Shown here: positions 1-10,368 of the stretch, in pieces | Layout: the number at the start of each line of letters is the position of its first letter | Numbering within the stretch: position 1 is the first letter of the stretch | NCBI GenBank assembly: GCA_965644315.1 | Contig: CBFFRQ010000198.1 | Span: 1 to 64,000 of the forward strand | Direction of reading: 5' to 3' | Length of the DNA stretch: 64,000 nt | Source: Caecitellus pseudoparvulus | Lineage: Eukaryota > Bigyra: Bicosoecida | Notes under the pieces: generated by a model | Seen by the model: only the letters and a program-made list of their open reading frames with translations | Told to the model about the DNA's origin: nothing | Databases searched by the model: none | Program-made: the position numbers and the translations under genes

Positions 1-40
1 ACATAGCGTGGGGCGTGTGCGAATATATAATAAAAAACAC
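1..40. repeat. Left terminal inverted repeat (inner end)
   Basis: Bases 1-40 are the exact reverse complement of 20,141-20,180. Identity stops at base 41. Since the right copy is followed by about 500 bp of A+T-rich sequence, this is probably only the inner end of a longer repeat. Confidence 0.95.
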
Positions 41-146
41 TCTCTCACATTTTAAAATATAAAATATGAAAATCATAAAAATATATCTATGATAAAATAT
101 CTAAGAAAATTTCAAAAATCTCTAGAAAAAAAAATTCTAAAATAAA

Positions 147-182
147 AAAATATGTTTAAAGAAAAAATATTTTATCTAGTAT
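147..182 (+). promoter_or_regulatory. Promoter segment of the helicase gene (TCTA core, duplicated 36 bp)
   Basis: A 36-bp segment containing TCTA at 175-178 is repeated exactly at 2,223-2,258, in both cases just before a replication gene. This supports translation from the ATG at 191: an earlier in-frame ATG (152) lies inside the duplicated promoter segment, and in the second copy the same reading hits stops. Confidence 0.75.
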
Positions 183-190
183 ATTATATA

Positions 191-1918
191 ATGGATATTC
201 AACAACCAAAATTCGCAATTGATAAACTTATTAAAATGTATGAAGAAGAAGCAATAGAAGACATAGTTAAAAAAGCACGTAATAAGAATATAACAGATGA
301 TGATTTATTATTAAAATGTAAAGATTACATATCTAAAACCATTTTTAAATGTGAAGATGCCGAAAAATACATAGTTAATGATAAATTTATATCTGATAAA
401 ATTTTTAATAAAAAATTACAAGTGTTCCCTAAGCCTTTAAAGTATTGGTTCAAAAATTCATATATTGGATTTAAAAAAGCAGTTGTTAAATTTCATCACG
501 AAGAATTAAAAGAAAACGAATTTAATTTATTACCACCTCTTAAATTTAAACCTGAACCATACGAACAAACATCAGATGATTTAAAAGAGAAAGTTGATTA
601 TTTATTAAAAAATTATTTCTTACGTGTCTTATCAAATGGAAACGAGGAGAATTATAATTATTTAATTAAATGGATAGCTAATATGGTTCAAGGTAATAAA
701 AATACGTCTATGATAGTTTTAAAAGGTCCTGAAGGTTGCGGTAAATCTACATTAATTAGATTTATTGAAGATATGCTAGGGCTTAAGAATGTTATTAATT
801 CATCATCTCAACCACTAATTGAAAAATTTAATATGGAACTAATGGCTAAAGTTTGCGTATACTTTGAAGAACTCACAGGAGGAACAACAAGAGGACAAAA
901 AGCAGCAGCAGCAGCAAGATTAAGAGATTATATCACGAATCCATATTTAAACTATGAAGAGAAAAATAAAAACCCATTAGAAAACATTAAGAATGTTTCA
1001 AATTTTATTTCTCTATCAAATGAATATTACGCAATCAAAGACGACCAAGGCAGACGATATTTTATTTTAGATATTGACTCAAGCTTATTAGGCAATAATG
1101 AATACTGGGATAATATTCATAATAATTATGTTCATAATGAAAAAATTTCAAAAGCATTATTTAATTTTTTTAATAGTGTTGATATTTCAGATTTTCAACC
1201 ACTTAAAATGCCTATAACTGATTCAAAAATTAAAGCTCATTTAAAATCTTTTGACCCTTATATATCATTCATAAGAGAAAAATATTTATTCAAAAATAAA
1301 GGAATAGATAAAATTAAATGTAGAGATTTATTTTTAAAATATGCCACCTATTATGAAAAGGTATATAAAGAAACTATAAACACTAAATCACGTAAAACAT
1401 CAGTTTTTTTCTATGATAGATTAGAACATTGGGGAATAAAAAAATATAATAAAAAATTAGACGGTCGTAATGTTTATAAAATTTCATTTGAGGAATTAAA
1501 GAAAATATCAGAAAACTATAAATGGAATTTCAAATCAGAATATGAAGACGAAGAAGAAGATGAAGAAGAGGACGACGAAGAAGAAATAGATTTTCAAGAA
1601 GAAGAAACAGAAAATAACCAAAAACCAGATTTTAAATCTCAAGCGTTAAAATATAAAAAAATATGTATAGAACAAGCACAAGAACTAAAAAAATTAAAGG
1701 AAGAATTAAGAGCGTTAAAATTAAATATTATTAAAAAAGAAGAGGATAAATACGAGGATGACAGCGAAGATGAAGACAGCGACGATGAAGAAGAGATAAT
1801 AACTTTATCAGATAAACACCAGAAATTAAATAAAAGTTTAAGTAGTATGACAGCAGATAAAATCTCTAAGAAATCTGAGAAACCAGAATCAGACGATTTA
1901 TTTAAAATTTCAATATAA
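191..1918 (+). CDS. Superfamily 3 helicase (D5/virophage type)
   Basis: Predicted 575-residue hexameric SF3 helicase that unwinds DNA for replication of the element. Walker A (GPEGCGKST) lies at about residues 179-187 and a Walker B-like stretch ending FEEL at 222-228. The SF3 motif C ends in Asn near 277, followed by paired arginines near 288 that could act as an arginine finger. After about residue 450 comes a very acidic, partly coiled-coil tail with two Asp/Glu clusters. No primase motif is evident in the N-terminal 150 residues, so priming is probably left to the protein-primed polymerase. The frame is intact. The start at 191 is chosen because the earlier ATG at 152 sits inside the promoter repeat. 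It is the first gene of the rightward arm. Confidence 0.92.
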   Translation: MDIQQPKFAIDKLIKMYEEEAIEDIVKKARNKNITDDDLLLKCKDYISKTIFKCEDAEKYIVNDKFISDKIFNKKLQVFPKPLKYWFKNSYIGFKKAVVKFHHEELKENEFNLLPPLKFKPEPYEQTSDDLKEKVDYLLKNYFLRVLSNGNEENYNYLIKWIANMVQGNKNTSMIVLKGPEGCGKSTLIRFIEDMLGLKNVINSSSQPLIEKFNMELMAKVCVYFEELTGGTTRGQKAAAAARLRDYITNPYLNYEEKNKNPLENIKNVSNFISLSNEYYAIKDDQGRRYFILDIDSSLLGNNEYWDNIHNNYVHNEKISKALFNFFNSVDISDFQPLKMPITDSKIKAHLKSFDPYISFIREKYLFKNKGIDKIKCRDLFLKYATYYEKVYKETINTKSRKTSVFFYDRLEHWGIKKYNKKLDGRNVYKISFEELKKISENYKWNFKSEYEDEEEDEEEDDEEEIDFQEEETENNQKPDFKSQALKYKKICIEQAQELKKLKEELRALKLNIIKKEEDKYEDDSEDEDSDDEEEIITLSDKHQKLNKSLSSMTADKISKKSEKPESDDLFKISI

Positions 1919-1945
1919 GATTTTTAATATTTAAGAAAATAATTT

Positions 1946-1949
1946 TCTA
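1946..1949 (+). promoter_or_regulatory. TCTA late-type promoter core
   Basis: TCTA lies 11 bases before the ATG at 1,960, in A+T-rich sequence, as before most genes of this element. Confidence 0.55.
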
Positions 1950-1959
1950 TACTCACTTA

Positions 1960-2208
1960 ATGAATATAGAAAATTCTTTAAAATCAGAATCAGGAGAAAA
2001 GAAAATTACACCATCCAAAGAACCAGAAAAAGTCAAAGAATATAATAAGAAATATTATGAAAAAAACAAAGACCGAATTTTAAAACAAATGAACCGGGTT
2101 ATAAGGTGTGATATTTGCGAGAAAGATGTTAAATTTTATAATTACCCTAAACACTGCCGAGGATTAAAGCATAAACACTTAAAGATAATGAAAGCTTTTG
2201 AAAATTAA
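1960..2208 (+). CDS. Small basic protein with C2H2-like zinc finger
   Basis: Encodes 82 residues, mostly charged. The middle has the lysine/tyrosine-rich unit KEYNKKYYEKNKD, the same kind of unit that is repeated in the tail of the GIY-YIG nuclease at the other end of the element. The C-terminal half has a Cys-x2-Cys ... His-x4-5-His arrangement (CDIC at about residues 49-52, His near 64 and 70-72) typical of a single C2H2-like finger. DNA binding is likely, but its role (regulator or accessory to the neighbouring helicase and polymerase) is unknown. It has its own TCTA motif. Confidence 0.7.
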   Translation: MNIENSLKSESGEKKITPSKEPEKVKEYNKKYYEKNKDRILKQMNRVIRCDICEKDVKFYNYPKHCRGLKHKHLKIMKAFEN

Positions 2209-2222
2209 AAAAATATCTAAAT

Positions 2223-2258
2223 AAAATATGTTTAAAGAAAAAATATTTTATCTAGTAT
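2223..2258 (+). promoter_or_regulatory. Promoter segment of the polymerase gene (second copy of the 36-bp repeat)
   Basis: Exact repeat of 147-182, with TCTA at 2,251-2,254, ending 10 bases before the polymerase ATG at 2,269. Confidence 0.75.
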
Positions 2259-2268
2259 AATATATATA

Positions 2269-4224
2269 ATGGCTCAACAACAAAAACCCACATTCACACA
2301 AAGTGAAAATATAGCAGCTAAGACATTTAAAGCATTCAACCAGAAAACAAAGAAATATAAAGATGGAGATTTAAAAATATCTTTATTTGGAGTTTCTGAT
2401 AATGACGAAAGCGATTATTTAAATTTTGATGATACAATCGATAACCCTGAAGATTTAAAATATTATTCTCAGGCAGTAAGAGAGCAATTAAAAGGGACAA
2501 CAATAAAAACCACTCAAAATTATTTAAATGTATTATCTAAACTAGCACAATATAAAAATTTAGATTATAATATAAGCGTTTTATTTTCTATCGGATGGCG
2601 TAATATTTCCAATGGTTGGAAGAATCCAGGACAAAGAATCAAAATAAAAGATTTTTTCAACCAATACAACGCACCAAATATTAAATATGTTTATGGTGTA
2701 TGTATTACAACAAAACCACATATAGAACCAGAAGAAGCAGAAGCAGGGGCAAACAGTGAATATAACGATTGTTTATATTTATCTATCAGACGAGTAATAG
2801 GGCAAGACAGGATGAAACCTTTTACAACTGCAGGACGTTTAAAGAATTTTTTAAATTTAGATAGAAAAGATAAAGTGCCATTAAAGGACATTTCAAAAAT
2901 AGAAGATAAATTAAATATTAATATTAATGTTTATGGTTTTGAGAATCCTATTTTATCAACCAAATCTAACCCACAAACCGTTAATTTACAATACAAAGAC
3001 GGACATTTAAAAAATAAATATAATAAAAGAAAAGGATTATCAGGAATCAAAAAACATAAATCAGATTTAAAAATTATCATATATCAGGAAAATTTAGATT
3101 TCATTATTTATTATGATGGAATTACAGAAGAAAAGACCGATAAGATAACTTTTTATAAAGACATCTATAAAAAACATTTTCATTTTTACCAATCCAACAC
3201 AAAGAATGATATTAAATCAGAGTATGAAAAATATAAGAATGATATTAACGAAATAAAAAAAGATGTTGATATATTAAAATTCAAATCAATCTCAGATTTT
3301 ATTAAAAATGAATGTTATTATATTTCTCAAAAGTTAAACATTGAACCTTTAGAAAATCCATTAGAAATCCATTTTTTAAATAAATGTTTCAGTGGTGGTT
3401 TAATCCATTGTAAGAAAGGAAAATATAAAAATGTTAGATGTTATGATATTAACAGTCAATATCCCTATATTCTACAACATCAACATTTTTTAATGCCAAC
3501 TAAAACAGGTAAATTTGAGAAATTAACAGAAACTCCAAAATTTTATAGATTTGGAATTTATAGAGCAAGAATAACAGGAAAAATAGACGATGCCTTATTT
3601 AATGTGAAACAATCTAATTTTTACACTAGCTATGAATTAACCAGAGCAAAAGAACTAAATTATAATATTGAATTAATCCAAGATGGAAGATATAATTTTT
3701 TATTCTATGATTCTAAAAGCCGTGTTAATGGTTCAATGGTGTTTAAAGATTATATTAAAAAGATGATAACATTAAAACAAACCTTTAAAAATAATCAAAT
3801 CCCTAAGATGTTATTAAATCGTTTATGGGGTTTGTTATGTTCTAAGAATTTTAAAATAACATCATTAAAAACATATAATCAAAGTATAAACAATATTAAT
3901 TTTATCCATCCTTCTAATGATAATAAAGAATATGTAGTAAATTACAGCCCAGATAATCCATTTAATACCGATTTAAGCCGCTTAAGTTGCTTTCTCACAG
4001 CTAAAGGGCGTGTTTTAATATCTTCAATAATTGAAAAATACGTAAAAGACACAAGTAAAATATATAGAATTCATACAGACGGATTTATAACCGATAAAAA
4101 CATTATCATTAATAAAATTAAAGGATTAGGGAAAGACGAATTAAGTAATAATGAACTAGGAGGATTAAAAATAGAATATGAAAAAGATAAAATCAAAATA
4201 GTTAATGTAAATAAAATAATCTAA
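2269..4224 (+). CDS. Protein-primed family B DNA polymerase
   Basis: A 651-residue polymerase that would replicate the linear genome from protein primers at the terminal repeats, as in Polintons, adenoviruses and mavirus. Motif A (DINSQYP) is at about residues 393-399. Motif B (a KxxxNxxWG variant, K513 to G521) and motif C (HTDG, about 602-605) follow in the right order and spacing. Motif C has His where most family B enzymes have the first Asp of DTD. The N-terminal 350 residues show no clear ExoI-III proofreading motifs and contain a segment around NDCLYLSIRR (167-176) of unknown role. The length is close to that of mavirus-type polymerases. The frame is intact. Confidence 0.92.
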   Translation: MAQQQKPTFTQSENIAAKTFKAFNQKTKKYKDGDLKISLFGVSDNDESDYLNFDDTIDNPEDLKYYSQAVREQLKGTTIKTTQNYLNVLSKLAQYKNLDYNISVLFSIGWRNISNGWKNPGQRIKIKDFFNQYNAPNIKYVYGVCITTKPHIEPEEAEAGANSEYNDCLYLSIRRVIGQDRMKPFTTAGRLKNFLNLDRKDKVPLKDISKIEDKLNININVYGFENPILSTKSNPQTVNLQYKDGHLKNKYNKRKGLSGIKKHKSDLKIIIYQENLDFIIYYDGITEEKTDKITFYKDIYKKHFHFYQSNTKNDIKSEYEKYKNDINEIKKDVDILKFKSISDFIKNECYYISQKLNIEPLENPLEIHFLNKCFSGGLIHCKKGKYKNVRCYDINSQYPYILQHQHFLMPTKTGKFEKLTETPKFYRFGIYRARITGKIDDALFNVKQSNFYTSYELTRAKELNYNIELIQDGRYNFLFYDSKSRVNGSMVFKDYIKKMITLKQTFKNNQIPKMLLNRLWGLLCSKNFKITSLKTYNQSINNINFIHPSNDNKEYVVNYSPDNPFNTDLSRLSCFLTAKGRVLISSIIEKYVKDTSKIYRIHTDGFITDKNIIINKIKGLGKDELSNNELGGLKIEYEKDKIKIVNVNKII

Positions 4225-4243
4225 AAATATTATAAAGAATCTA
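4220..4243 (+). promoter_or_regulatory. Two TCTA cores before the LRAT-like/NTase gene
   Basis: TCTA occurs at 4,220-4,223 (overlapping the polymerase stop region) and at 4,240-4,243, 17 bases before the ATG at 4,261. Confidence 0.5.
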
Positions 4244-4260
4244 ATAAAAGATTTTTTATA

Positions 4261-6244
4261 ATGTTATTTAATATGAACTTGAATAAATTGAAAAAACAGG
4301 ATTTAAAAGAGTTTTTCAAATATCAATATGGAAAATATCCACCCTCAAATTTTAAAAAGAAAGATATTATAACAGTTCTAAGCCACGACATACAAACAGG
4401 GGCAGGAATAAAGGATTTTTTCAGAAGTAAAGCAAATTCAACATTTTCATTTTTAAAGAAAGGTTATAATAAGGTAAAAGATACATTTAAACCAGTTCAA
4501 AAAATAGAAGATACAATAACAAAGCCTTTTGATTATAGAACACGTCTAACGAATGAAAGCAGAAAAACACTAGAAGAAGTAGGCGATAAAGTAATTAATA
4601 ACATAACAATTATTAGAACACCAGTAAATAAAACGTTAGTTAGTATTTTAGATACGTTATCATTTGGATATTTTAAACAATTAATGGAAAATCACGGATT
4701 CGATAAATTTTTCCATTTAGCCTTAGTTTTATCAATAGATGGGCGATACGTAATTTTAGAGAAATTAGCAGAGGTTAATATATCATTCAATTATAAGAAA
4801 TCATATACAGAGCTTAGCGAATCAACAACAGTTGAAAACTATCAAGGAGGTTTAACATTAAATCAAATGGTGAATAAAACCCGTGAATTTATGGGCGATA
4901 AATTATTTTTTGATTATGACGCCTTCACTAATAATTGTCAAAATTTTATTATGTCAGTATTAACGGCAAATGGACTTGACAACCAAAGAAATAAAGAATT
5001 TGTTTTTCAGGATATTAAAGAGATTTATAATGAATTAGAAAAGAAAGCGTCTTATTTATCACCTTTCGCTAAAATGACAACACGTTTAGGGGCTTGGTGG
5101 AATAAACTCACAGGAGCCGGAAAAAATCAAGCTGATATATTAACAAAAAAGAAACCAATAAACTATGGAATAGAAACAAACGAAATTATTAAAATGTTAT
5201 CATTCAATTATAAAAATGTTGAGGTTATGGGCTCATCAGCTATTAAGGCTACTTTATATCCTTCAGATTTTGATTTATACGAAGTTGTAAAGGTAAAGAA
5301 CTTAGAGGATTTAGAAAATAAATTTCAAGATAAAATATTAAAAATAGTTCAATCTAAAAATATATATTTAGGAGATGTTAAAATTGGAGTATTTCCAGAA
5401 TTTAAAATTTTAAACAGATGATATATATGTATAAAAACGGGCGATTAATAGGATATCAACCAAAAACAAATTAAGAAAGATATTAAAAGATAAATTATAT
5501 TTTTTACCAAAACAAGAAAAACAAGAATTATTAAAACTCATTAAAGCAAAACCAACACCAGACGAATTAGATATTATAAAAGATAAATTAAGATATCATA
5601 TATTAAGATGGACTCCAGACAGAAATATTGAGACGGTTATAAAGAATTATCAACAAATAAATATATTAGTTTATTAGATGCTTTTAAAAGTGATGGATTA
5701 TTTAAAGTTAGACGTTGTAGGATTTACCAGAAATAAATTTATTGACTTTTCCATAATCTACGAATTACGAAACGAGAAAACAAACAAACGAATAAATAAT
5801 TTTATGGTTAATGTGAAAGATAATTTAAACGACCAAATAAGAACATATAAAATAAAGGGTCAATATTTCAAAGCTCTAAAGCGTGAATTCTCAAAATTAA
5901 AACATACTTTCACATATACAAAAAATAAAGAAACCAAAGAAAAAGCATTAAGAAGATTAAAAGAACTAACGGCATTTTTTAACGGTCAAGCAGGTATTAT
6001 ATATAGTGTTATTAATGATATTGAGGCGTTATTAAATGTTATAAAATTATCTGAATCTGAATATTCAAGCAATGAAAAAATAATTAATGTTATTCAAAGT
6101 TTTATATATAGATTATCCAATATTTATTCAGTTAATGAATATTTAAGAAATGAAAAGAATATTTTATTAAGTATAAAAGCAATATTGAAAAATCCTGAAA
6201 ATATGGAGGAAAACTTGGAACAATTTACAAAATATTTTATTTAA
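4261..6244 (+). CDS. LRAT/NlpC-P60-like domain fused to a nucleotidyltransferase-like domain (interrupted)
   Basis: The first 386 residues (4,261-5,421) form a clean frame. It has a SAP-like N-terminus (about 5-42). A papain-like LRAT/NlpC-P60 region follows, with His in FFHLALVL (about 152) and Cys in NNCQNF (about 226). Then begins a polymerase-beta-type nucleotidyltransferase with GSS at about 324-326 and SDFDLYE at about 335-341. The nucleotidyltransferase continues beyond the stop in other frames, from about 5,428 to 5,680 and then as the frame 5,678-6,244 (a KLDVVGF stretch and a helical tail). I therefore read 4,261-6,244 as one gene broken near 5,415, 5,470 and 5,690. The LRAT-like half could act on membrane lipids or peptides in the virion. 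The substrate of the nucleotidyltransferase is unknown. Confidence 0.72.
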
Positions 6245-6260
6245 GATATTAAATAAATTT

Positions 6261-6270
6261 TCTAAATCTA
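6261..6270 (+). promoter_or_regulatory. Double TCTA core
   Basis: TCTA at 6,261-6,264 and 6,267-6,270, ending 4 bases before the ATG at 6,275. Confidence 0.55.
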
Positions 6271-6274
6271 TATA

Positions 6275-6896
6275 ATGTCAATGAATAATAACGAAGTCAG
6301 AGAATTATTATTAAAACTAGAACAAAATAGAACTTTAGAAAATCAAACCGGTGCTGGTTGTTGTGATGAAAGAACGGTAGGCGGTCAAGATTTATTACGG
6401 AGATATTAAAAACAAAGAAAAAACATTTGATGATATTAATTATAAGCGTTTAGATGGATTGTTAGGAAGTAATAGAAGCCTTAGAAAAACCACCAAAGAA
6501 ACGAGGAGGCAGAGTTCAAGGCGATTTCTTCAACATGGTGGAGCTACTGGAGGTGCTAAACTAGGTGAAGAATACGCCCGAGAATTACAAAAACATTTTA
6601 AGCATTTAGAAGGTGGTGAGAGCTTCTGGGATGGTTTTAAAAGAGGTTTCAACTCCGTGATTGAAGCCCGTAACTAAAGTTGTTAAAAGCTGTTGCACCT
6701 GTATTACCTTATGGCAACGTAGTTAAAGTCTGGTCTAGAAGCTGTAGGATATGGGAAAGCACCAAAGAAAAAACGCCAACCATCAGAAAAACAAAAGAAC
6801 ACGGGGACAACTAATTAAAAGAATTGATGCACGAGCACGGGTTAAGCTTTAGGTGAAGCCTCTCGCTATATCAAACAGAATAATTTAATGGATTGA
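6275..6896 (+). CDS. Small basic virion-type protein (interrupted by frameshifts)
   Basis: Reading starts at 6,275 and stops at 6,409. The frame 6,459-6,677 then continues with a SFWDGFKRGFNSV stretch. Beyond it, in other frames, come a Val/Ala-rich helical segment, a KKKRQP basic patch and a C-terminal unit IMHEHGLSLGEASRYIK, ending at a stop at 6,894-6,896. Small proteins with a hydrophobic FWDGFxxGF segment, a basic linker and such a C-terminal helix-turn-helix-like unit recur in virophages, Polinton-like viruses and giant viruses, and are thought to be virion components. At least four single-base shifts are needed; the clearest is an extra T near 6,850. The boundaries are inferred from these alternative-frame matches. 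Confidence 0.55.
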
Positions 6897-6913
6897 AATA
6901 CTTAAGATAAATA

Positions 6914-6917
6914 TCTA
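6914..6917 (+). promoter_or_regulatory. TCTA late-type promoter core
   Basis: TCTA in A+T-rich sequence, 39 bases before the ATG at 6,957. Confidence 0.45.
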
Positions 6918-6956
6918 AATAATATAATATTAAAAATTATTATATAATTTATTATA

Positions 6957-8822
6957 ATGACAGAAAATAAATTTAATATCATTCCATAGCGAACAGGCAG
7001 AACGTATGCGACGCCAAGTTATGGACGAAGTTAAAACAAACCCAAAATTATATTAATTATACATTAAGGGGGCAATTTCAAAACCAACCCAAGGGCACAT
7101 CCTACAGGCTACTTTTAATACATATGTCTCAACATTCTTTTAATACTGCTAATTTATCACAAATGAAACAAACTAAAAATTTAATTAGGAGGAGCTCAAA
7201 CAAGTAGAAGGACACAATTTAATAATGAATCAGTTAAAAAATAGAGCTCTACAATTAGAGCAATTAAGTGCAGGATTACCAGCAACAACAAAGACCACAA
7301 CAAGCAGCACAAGAAATACCAGATACCGTCTCTACTTCTTTAGAATTATTCTTTAGTTCTTTAACAAGTTCTGATTTTTCATTATCTTATATTTCATCAA
7401 TGAATAAAGAAGCAAAACAGGCATTAGGAAACTTGAAGCAATACGGGCTAGATTTAGATAAACAAACATTAGAAAGATACGCACAAATTACAGAAACACA
7501 TTTAGATAATTATTTAACTAATATAGATGAATTGTATTTAGGGCGTGATATATTCGGCTCATATCTTGAAAATAGAGACGGAAAACAAGAAAGGAAAAGA
7601 GGCGATTTATATTTGGATTATTTAGAGCGTATTGATTATTACGAGGTTATTTTTAAAATTTATTTAACATTACAAGCCCTTATTAATAGTTTTGGAACTT
7701 CACCAGATACCAGAAAACAGGCATTTAACGAACAATTTAAAAATATCATTATGGCACCTAAAAATAAAATATTTAATCCAGAATTAAAAAGAATTGATGA
7801 TATTTTAAAACGTGGTTATAAATCATTAAAAGACGTAATAAATAAAAGTGCATATGATGAAATTAAAGAATACTTTGAAACTGACAAGAAACAGAAAAAG
7901 AACCCAAGCTTAAAAGATAGAGGAGAAGAAAGGGGATTAAAGGATTATGAAGATATGAGAGAAGAAGAAAGGGAAGCAGAAAGGGAAGAAAATAAAAGAA
8001 AAAGGGCTATTGAAAAATTACTAAGAGACTTTGATAAACAAAATGAAAAGCTAAGAAAACATTTTAATAAGTTTGAGAATAAAAACAAACCATTAAAAAG
8101 CAAATCATCAATTAAAACACGTGAAAAAAGACTAAAAGCACTTGAAGAAATAATAGCGAAACTTCAAAACCTAGGAGTAGAAGCACCACCAATAGCACAA
8201 CCAGAAGGAACACCACCAAAAGCAAAACCAGCGGCACCAGTAGCACCAACAGGGGAAGCAAAAGAAGCACCAAAACAAGCGGAAGATGGAGGAATACCAG
8301 AATTTAAGCCACCACCAGCAGCAATAGAAGAAGACTCAGAAGACGATTTACCAGAAGCCCCACAACCACCCAGAACAAAACAGGCACAAACACCAGCAAC
8401 ACCAGCCCCAGCCGTTCCACCTTCTCCAGCTTCTCCACTTGATGCGACAATACAGCGACTATATGACGATTTACAAAATAAAGAAAAACGATTATTAGAC
8501 CATATAGATAAATACACGGAAGATGACGGAGCCATAACAAATAAGAAAGCAAGAAACCATAGAAAAGATTTAAGAAAACAATACAACAAAGCAAAAGGCA
8601 GATTATGAAGCACAAATAAGAGGAAGAGCAAGGGAAACACCAACAAAGCCACCAAGCGGGGCAGCTGCACCATATGATGATACAGACGGAACAGGAGAAG
8701 AGGATTTAACAGGGCAAGGAATGAACCCCGCAAAATTCACAACCAATTTTTTAAAAGGTTCCGGACCAATGTTTAAACAAATAGAACAAATTTTTAAAGG
8801 TAAAAGGCGTTTATGGAAATAA
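6957..8822 (+). CDS. Unknown structural-type protein with coiled coil and Pro/Ala-rich linker (interrupted)
   Basis: The main open part is 7,268-8,608 (446 residues, opened by a GTG and so not a true start). Coding-like sequence reaches back in other frames to the ATG at 6,957 and forward past 8,608 to a stop at 8,820-8,822, giving roughly 600 residues. The middle is charged and helical (Glu/Arg/Lys-rich, about 7,900-8,160). It is followed by a Pro/Ala/Glu-rich disordered linker (about 8,170-8,440), a short helical basic part and a C-terminal FLKGSGPMFKQIEQIF amphipathic stretch. It lies directly before the packaging ATPase, where virophages often carry a virion gene of unknown function. No enzymatic motif is visible. 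A scaffold or minor virion role is an inference from position and composition. Confidence 0.6.
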
Positions 8823-8914
8823 AAGATTTACAAAAACATTAAAAAACTTATAATAAAATATCTAGAAATTACAATATGATATATAGTTTTTTTAAGTTTT
8901 TGTAAATCTTTTTT

Positions 8915-8918
8915 TCTA
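8915..8918 (+). promoter_or_regulatory. TCTA late-type promoter core
   Basis: TCTA at the end of a T run, 11 bases before the ATPase ATG at 8,929. Confidence 0.55.
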
Positions 8919-8928
8919 AATCTTAATA

Positions 8929-9724
8929 ATGCCTAGTTTTGAATTACTTGATTATAAAAACTCTAAATTAAAAAAGGATTATACACCGGTTGCCATTGTT
9001 AAAGGTGATGAAAACCACAAAGACTTTAATAAATTCTTATGTTTAACCGATAAAAACACGGGTCATAAAAGTATAAAACTACCTGATGATTTAATTTTTA
9101 ATATTCTCCCATCAACAAAAAGGGGAAAACGTGATATTTTCTATATTGCTGGTGCTTCTGGTTCTGGTAAATCATATCAAGCAAAAATTATTTGTAATAA
9201 TTATCATAGATTAAATCCGGATTTGCCTATATTTTTAATATCTAAATTAGAAGAAGACGAAACGTTGGACGAATTGGACTATATCCACCGTGTAGATATT
9301 GAAGATTTTATAGAAGAATTTAATATTAATAATGAAGATTTAGCGGGATTCTATATTTTTGATGATTTTGAAACATTAGAAAAACCTATTTTAGATAAAG
9401 TTATTAAAATCATTGATGATATATGTATTATGGGGCGACATAATAATTTAACACTTAGCCTATATCAGCACACAATCTAACAAACTATAAAAAAACGACG
9501 GTTAATTCTTAAATGAATCCAGCACATATTGTTATTTTTCCTCAAAGTCTTCCTCACCTCATCAATTAGGCTATTTATTAAAGAAATTATGGAGGATGTG
9601 ATAAAGACGAAATTAAGAAACTTACGCAAAGCTTAGGCAGGTGGACTGTGTGTCTTATACAAATTATCCGAATTATATATTATCTTCAAATTATGCTTAT
9701 CTTTTACATCAGGACGAAGATTAA
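8929..9724 (+). CDS. FtsK/HerA-type genome packaging ATPase (C-terminal part frameshifted)
   Basis: This would pump DNA into the capsid. The clean part (8,929-9,480) has Walker A GASGSGKS at residues 75-82 and Walker B FYIFDDFE at 141-148. The stop at 9,478 is premature: the conserved C-terminal part can be followed in shifted frames through an AHIVIFPQ stretch (about 9,520-9,545), a KDEIKKL stretch (about 9,605) and a tyrosine-rich end that stops at 9,722-9,724. At least four changes separate these pieces (near 9,478, 9,512, 9,545-9,590 and 9,640), mostly extra bases. It is the first gene of the module ATPase, protease, penton, capsid, in mavirus order. Confidence 0.85.
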
Positions 9725-9763
9725 AAAATAATATATGATATTATTATTATATAATATATTATA

Positions 9764-10350
9764 ATGAAAAAATCTAAAAAATCTGACCCAGAACATAACG
9801 AAGAATTAAGACAAGAACTTAAACGATATTATTTATCAAATAGTGATTTAGAATATTTATTTAATGATGATACAAATATTATAAGTTATGATAAACTATA
9901 TAATTATAGACATATTGACGAAATCTTCGATAAAAAGGGGCGTTGTGTGTTATTATATCTGACGTCTGACCCTAATGTCGGTCATTGGGTAGGCACTTAA
10001 TTAAAAAAGGAAACATTATAGAACATTTCGACCCTTACGGACACCCACCAGACACAGCAACGGAAAATTTAGAGGCTTATGAAGAAGTAGAAAAACAAAC
10101 AGGACAAGACGAACCCCGATTATTAAGAATGATAGACCAGGCGGGGTATGGTTTAGAATATAATAAATACCCATATCAAAAGAAAGGAGAAGGTATAGGA
10201 ACTTGTGGCAGACACACAGCGGCACGATTACTTTTATATAAATTATCTTTAGAAGATTATAAGAAATTAATGAAATCATTAAAAGATAAGAATTTAAAAG
10301 ACTTTGACGACGTAGTCACCAAATTTACATATGATTTATTAAAAAAATAA
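9764..10350 (+). CDS. Adenain-like cysteine maturation protease (one frameshift)
   Basis: Cysteine protease of the adenovirus-protease (Ulp1-like) fold that would process capsid proteins during virion maturation. The catalytic residues are visible in order: His in GHWVG (residue 74, about 9,985), Asp in FDPYG (about 10,030), Gln in PYQKKG (about 10,180) and Cys in GTCGRH (about 10,205). The reading frame shifts once, between 9,985 and 10,005 right after the His motif, so the protein is split as 9,764-10,000 and a downstream frame ending at 10,350. The total of about 195 residues is normal for the family. No TCTA core is seen before it, so it may be transcribed together with the ATPase gene 40 bp upstream. 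Confidence 0.85.
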
Positions 10351-10368
10351 TTTTATTAAAATATTTTA

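Noticed and set aside
152-190. Extension of the helicase to the ATG at 152
   Set aside because: The 36-bp promoter repeat covers this ATG and its second copy before the polymerase is not open, so it is regulatory sequence.
8164-8733. Minus-strand open frame of 189 codons with hydrophobic stretches
   Set aside because: Antisense of the Pro/Ala-rich linker, which produces Gly/Ala/Val-rich shadow frames.
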